Of a DNA stretch of 5,696 nucleotides, positions 5,221-5,696 are shown one piece after another. Every line of letters begins with the position of its first letter. The first letter of the stretch is position 1. Source of the stretch: Sphaerochaeta sp. (GTDB taxonomy: Bacteria > Spirochaetota > Spirochaetia > Sphaerochaetales > Sphaerochaetaceae); NCBI GenBank assembly GCA_003446545.1, contig DMAO01000001.1:512-6207 (forward strand). Reading direction: 5' to 3'. The position numbers and the translations under genes are program-made. The notes beneath the pieces were generated by a model. The model did no database searches, had not been told where the DNA came from, and was given only the letters and a program-made list of their open reading frames with translations.

Positions 5221-5613
5221 TTGTATCCAGAAATCCATATCTGGATATGGTCTCTGACTACCTGTACAGCAGCTTCCGATTTTCGCACCATAAAAGAACT
5301 CTGTGAACGCCGATTCACATCAGCGGTGTCTTTGTGCAAAAAAACTCAGAAGAATATTGGGGAGTTACAAGCTGCAGGCGCACTTAGTGATATTTCGCAT
5401 GGACCTCCTATCCGCTGTCATGAACTGGTACATCGTCAATCAGTTTTTTCAGTTGATCTGGAATATCCCTATCGCTTGCTATTCATCCCAGCTAACGAGC
5501 CAATCCCAAGGAAGGAGGATGGAGGCATTGATAGAGAACAAGTCACTGAGATTGAGATACTTGATATAGAAGATACCCACGACCAGAAAAACCAACGGAG
5601 GGGTTCAAGATGA
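5221..5613 (+). CDS. higB: HigB-like (RelE/ParE superfamily) toxin, possibly defective
   Basis: The family cleaves mRNA at the ribosome and is neutralised by the antitoxin encoded next. Recognisable segments are FRTIKELCE (residues 21-29), GELQAAGALSDIS (47-59), RCHEL (64-68), FSVDLEYPYRLLFIPANEP (76-94) and the C-terminal RKEDGGIDREQVTEIEIL then EDTHD. These are the usual HigB family blocks, in order. Family proteins are about 90-115 residues and begin just before the FRT block. Here the frame stays open to a TTG at 5221, with no ATG or ribosome site near 5270, so the true start is unclear. Residues 42-46 (TQKNI) look out of frame: the +1 frame reads LRRIL, as the family expects between (A)KK and GELQAA. 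An A7 run (5338-5344) and a G4 run (5359-5362) flank this stretch. The stop overlaps the antitoxin ATG as ATGA. It may be a decayed gene or carry sequencing errors. Confidence 0.62.
   Translation: MYPEIHIWIWSLTTCTAASDFRTIKELCERRFTSAVSLCKKTQKNIGELQAAGALSDISHGPPIRCHELVHRQSVFSVDLEYPYRLLFIPANEPIPRKEDGGIDREQVTEIEILDIEDTHDQKNQRRGSR
5224..5250. promoter_or_regulatory. Palindromic operator candidate for the toxin-antitoxin module
   Basis: TATCCAGA (5224-5231) and TCTGGATA (5240-5247) form a perfect 8-bp inverted repeat with an 8-base centre. Overlapping it, CCATAT-CTGG-ATATGG (5235-5250) forms a second perfect repeat. The sites lie immediately before the toxin homology, where HigA-type antitoxins usually bind to repress their own operon. 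No T-run follows, so this is not a terminator. The -35 and -10 boxes are not clear. Confidence 0.45.
5597..5603 (+). promoter_or_regulatory. Ribosome binding site of the antitoxin gene
   Basis: GGAGGGG lies 6 bases before the ATG at 5610, inside the last codons of the toxin gene. It is much stronger than anything seen before the toxin, consistent with antitoxin being made in excess. Confidence 0.8.
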
Positions 5614-5696
5614 GCACACAAAAAAAAGCTAAACGACTGTATGGGTTTGAACCAGATTATGCGGTTTCTCCTGCGAAAACCTTGCTTGAGACATTA
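5610..5696 (+). CDS. higA: HigA-like antitoxin, N-terminal part only
   Basis: Only the first 29 codons are present before the window ends. The sequence FEPDYAVSPAKTLLETL (residues 13-29) matches the N-terminal signature of HigA family antitoxins, usually (Y/F)-x-PDYAV-PPG-x-TL-x-E-x-L, which precedes an Xre-type helix-turn-helix. The helix-turn-helix itself is outside the window. HigA proteins bind the toxin and repress the operon through palindromic operators. The gene overlaps the toxin stop by ATGA, indicating translational coupling, and has its own strong ribosome site. The usual PG is PA here (residues 22-23), a minor change. The identification rests on a short segment plus the toxin in front of it; each supports the other. 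Confidence 0.75.
   Translation, partial: MSTQKKAKRLYGFEPDYAVSPAKTLLETL

Noticed and set aside
5338..5344. A7 run as a programmed frameshift site in the toxin
   Set aside because: Programmed slippage alone would leave translation in the +1 frame; the return at the G4 run would need a second event. Two indels or sequencing errors explain it more simply.
5303..5569. A separate 88-codon gene in the +1 frame within the toxin region
   Set aside because: Its early part (CAKKLRRIL) is the toxin's own sequence in the shifted frame, and the rest is non-homologous shadow of the toxin frame.
1..5696. tRNA, rRNA, CRISPR array or insertion sequence
   Set aside because: No cloverleaf, rRNA core sequence, regularly spaced repeats, transposase frame or terminal repeats were seen on either strand.

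Overview
The window looks like chromosomal DNA of an anaerobic, moderate-GC bacterium. A spirochaete of the Sphaerochaeta type is my best guess, from the remembered look of the reductase N-terminus, the glutamate dehydrogenase and the large ATP-grasp protein. This is family-level recognition, not a database match.

Layout, left to right. (1) Positions 1-201, minus strand: the first 67 codons of a gene that reads as a B12-dependent (class II) ribonucleotide reductase. Upstream of it lies about 370 bp of non-coding DNA holding a tandem pair of NrdR-box-like sites 32 bp apart. These independently support the reductase call. (2) Positions 576-2009, minus strand: a complete hexameric-type glutamate dehydrogenase (gdhA) with all catalytic residues, a hairpin around its stop codon and a clear intrinsic terminator. 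(3) Positions 2010-2246: an AT-rich divergent promoter region with candidate promoters facing both ways. (4) Positions 2247-5195, plus strand: a 982-residue protein with two response-regulator receiver-like domains (the first degenerate, the second with a full catalytic set), a PEP-synthase/PPDK-type ATP-grasp domain and a distinctive conserved C-terminal domain. It has neither the phosphohistidine swivel domain nor the PEP-binding barrel. (5) Positions 5221-5696, plus strand: a HigBA-like toxin-antitoxin module, toxin gene first, overlapping the antitoxin start by ATGA. The antitoxin runs off the window. The toxin lacks a convincing start and carries what looks like a pair of compensating one-base indels.

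How the parts relate. The reductase (dNTP supply, probably NrdR-controlled) and gdhA (ammonia/glutamate metabolism) are housekeeping genes on one strand, separated by a terminator and so probably independent units. The ATP-grasp protein is divergent from gdhA and is the most interesting gene here: it looks like a phosphorylation-regulated ATP-dependent enzyme of unknown reaction. The toxin-antitoxin module is an accessory insertion behind it, with its own palindromic operator candidate.
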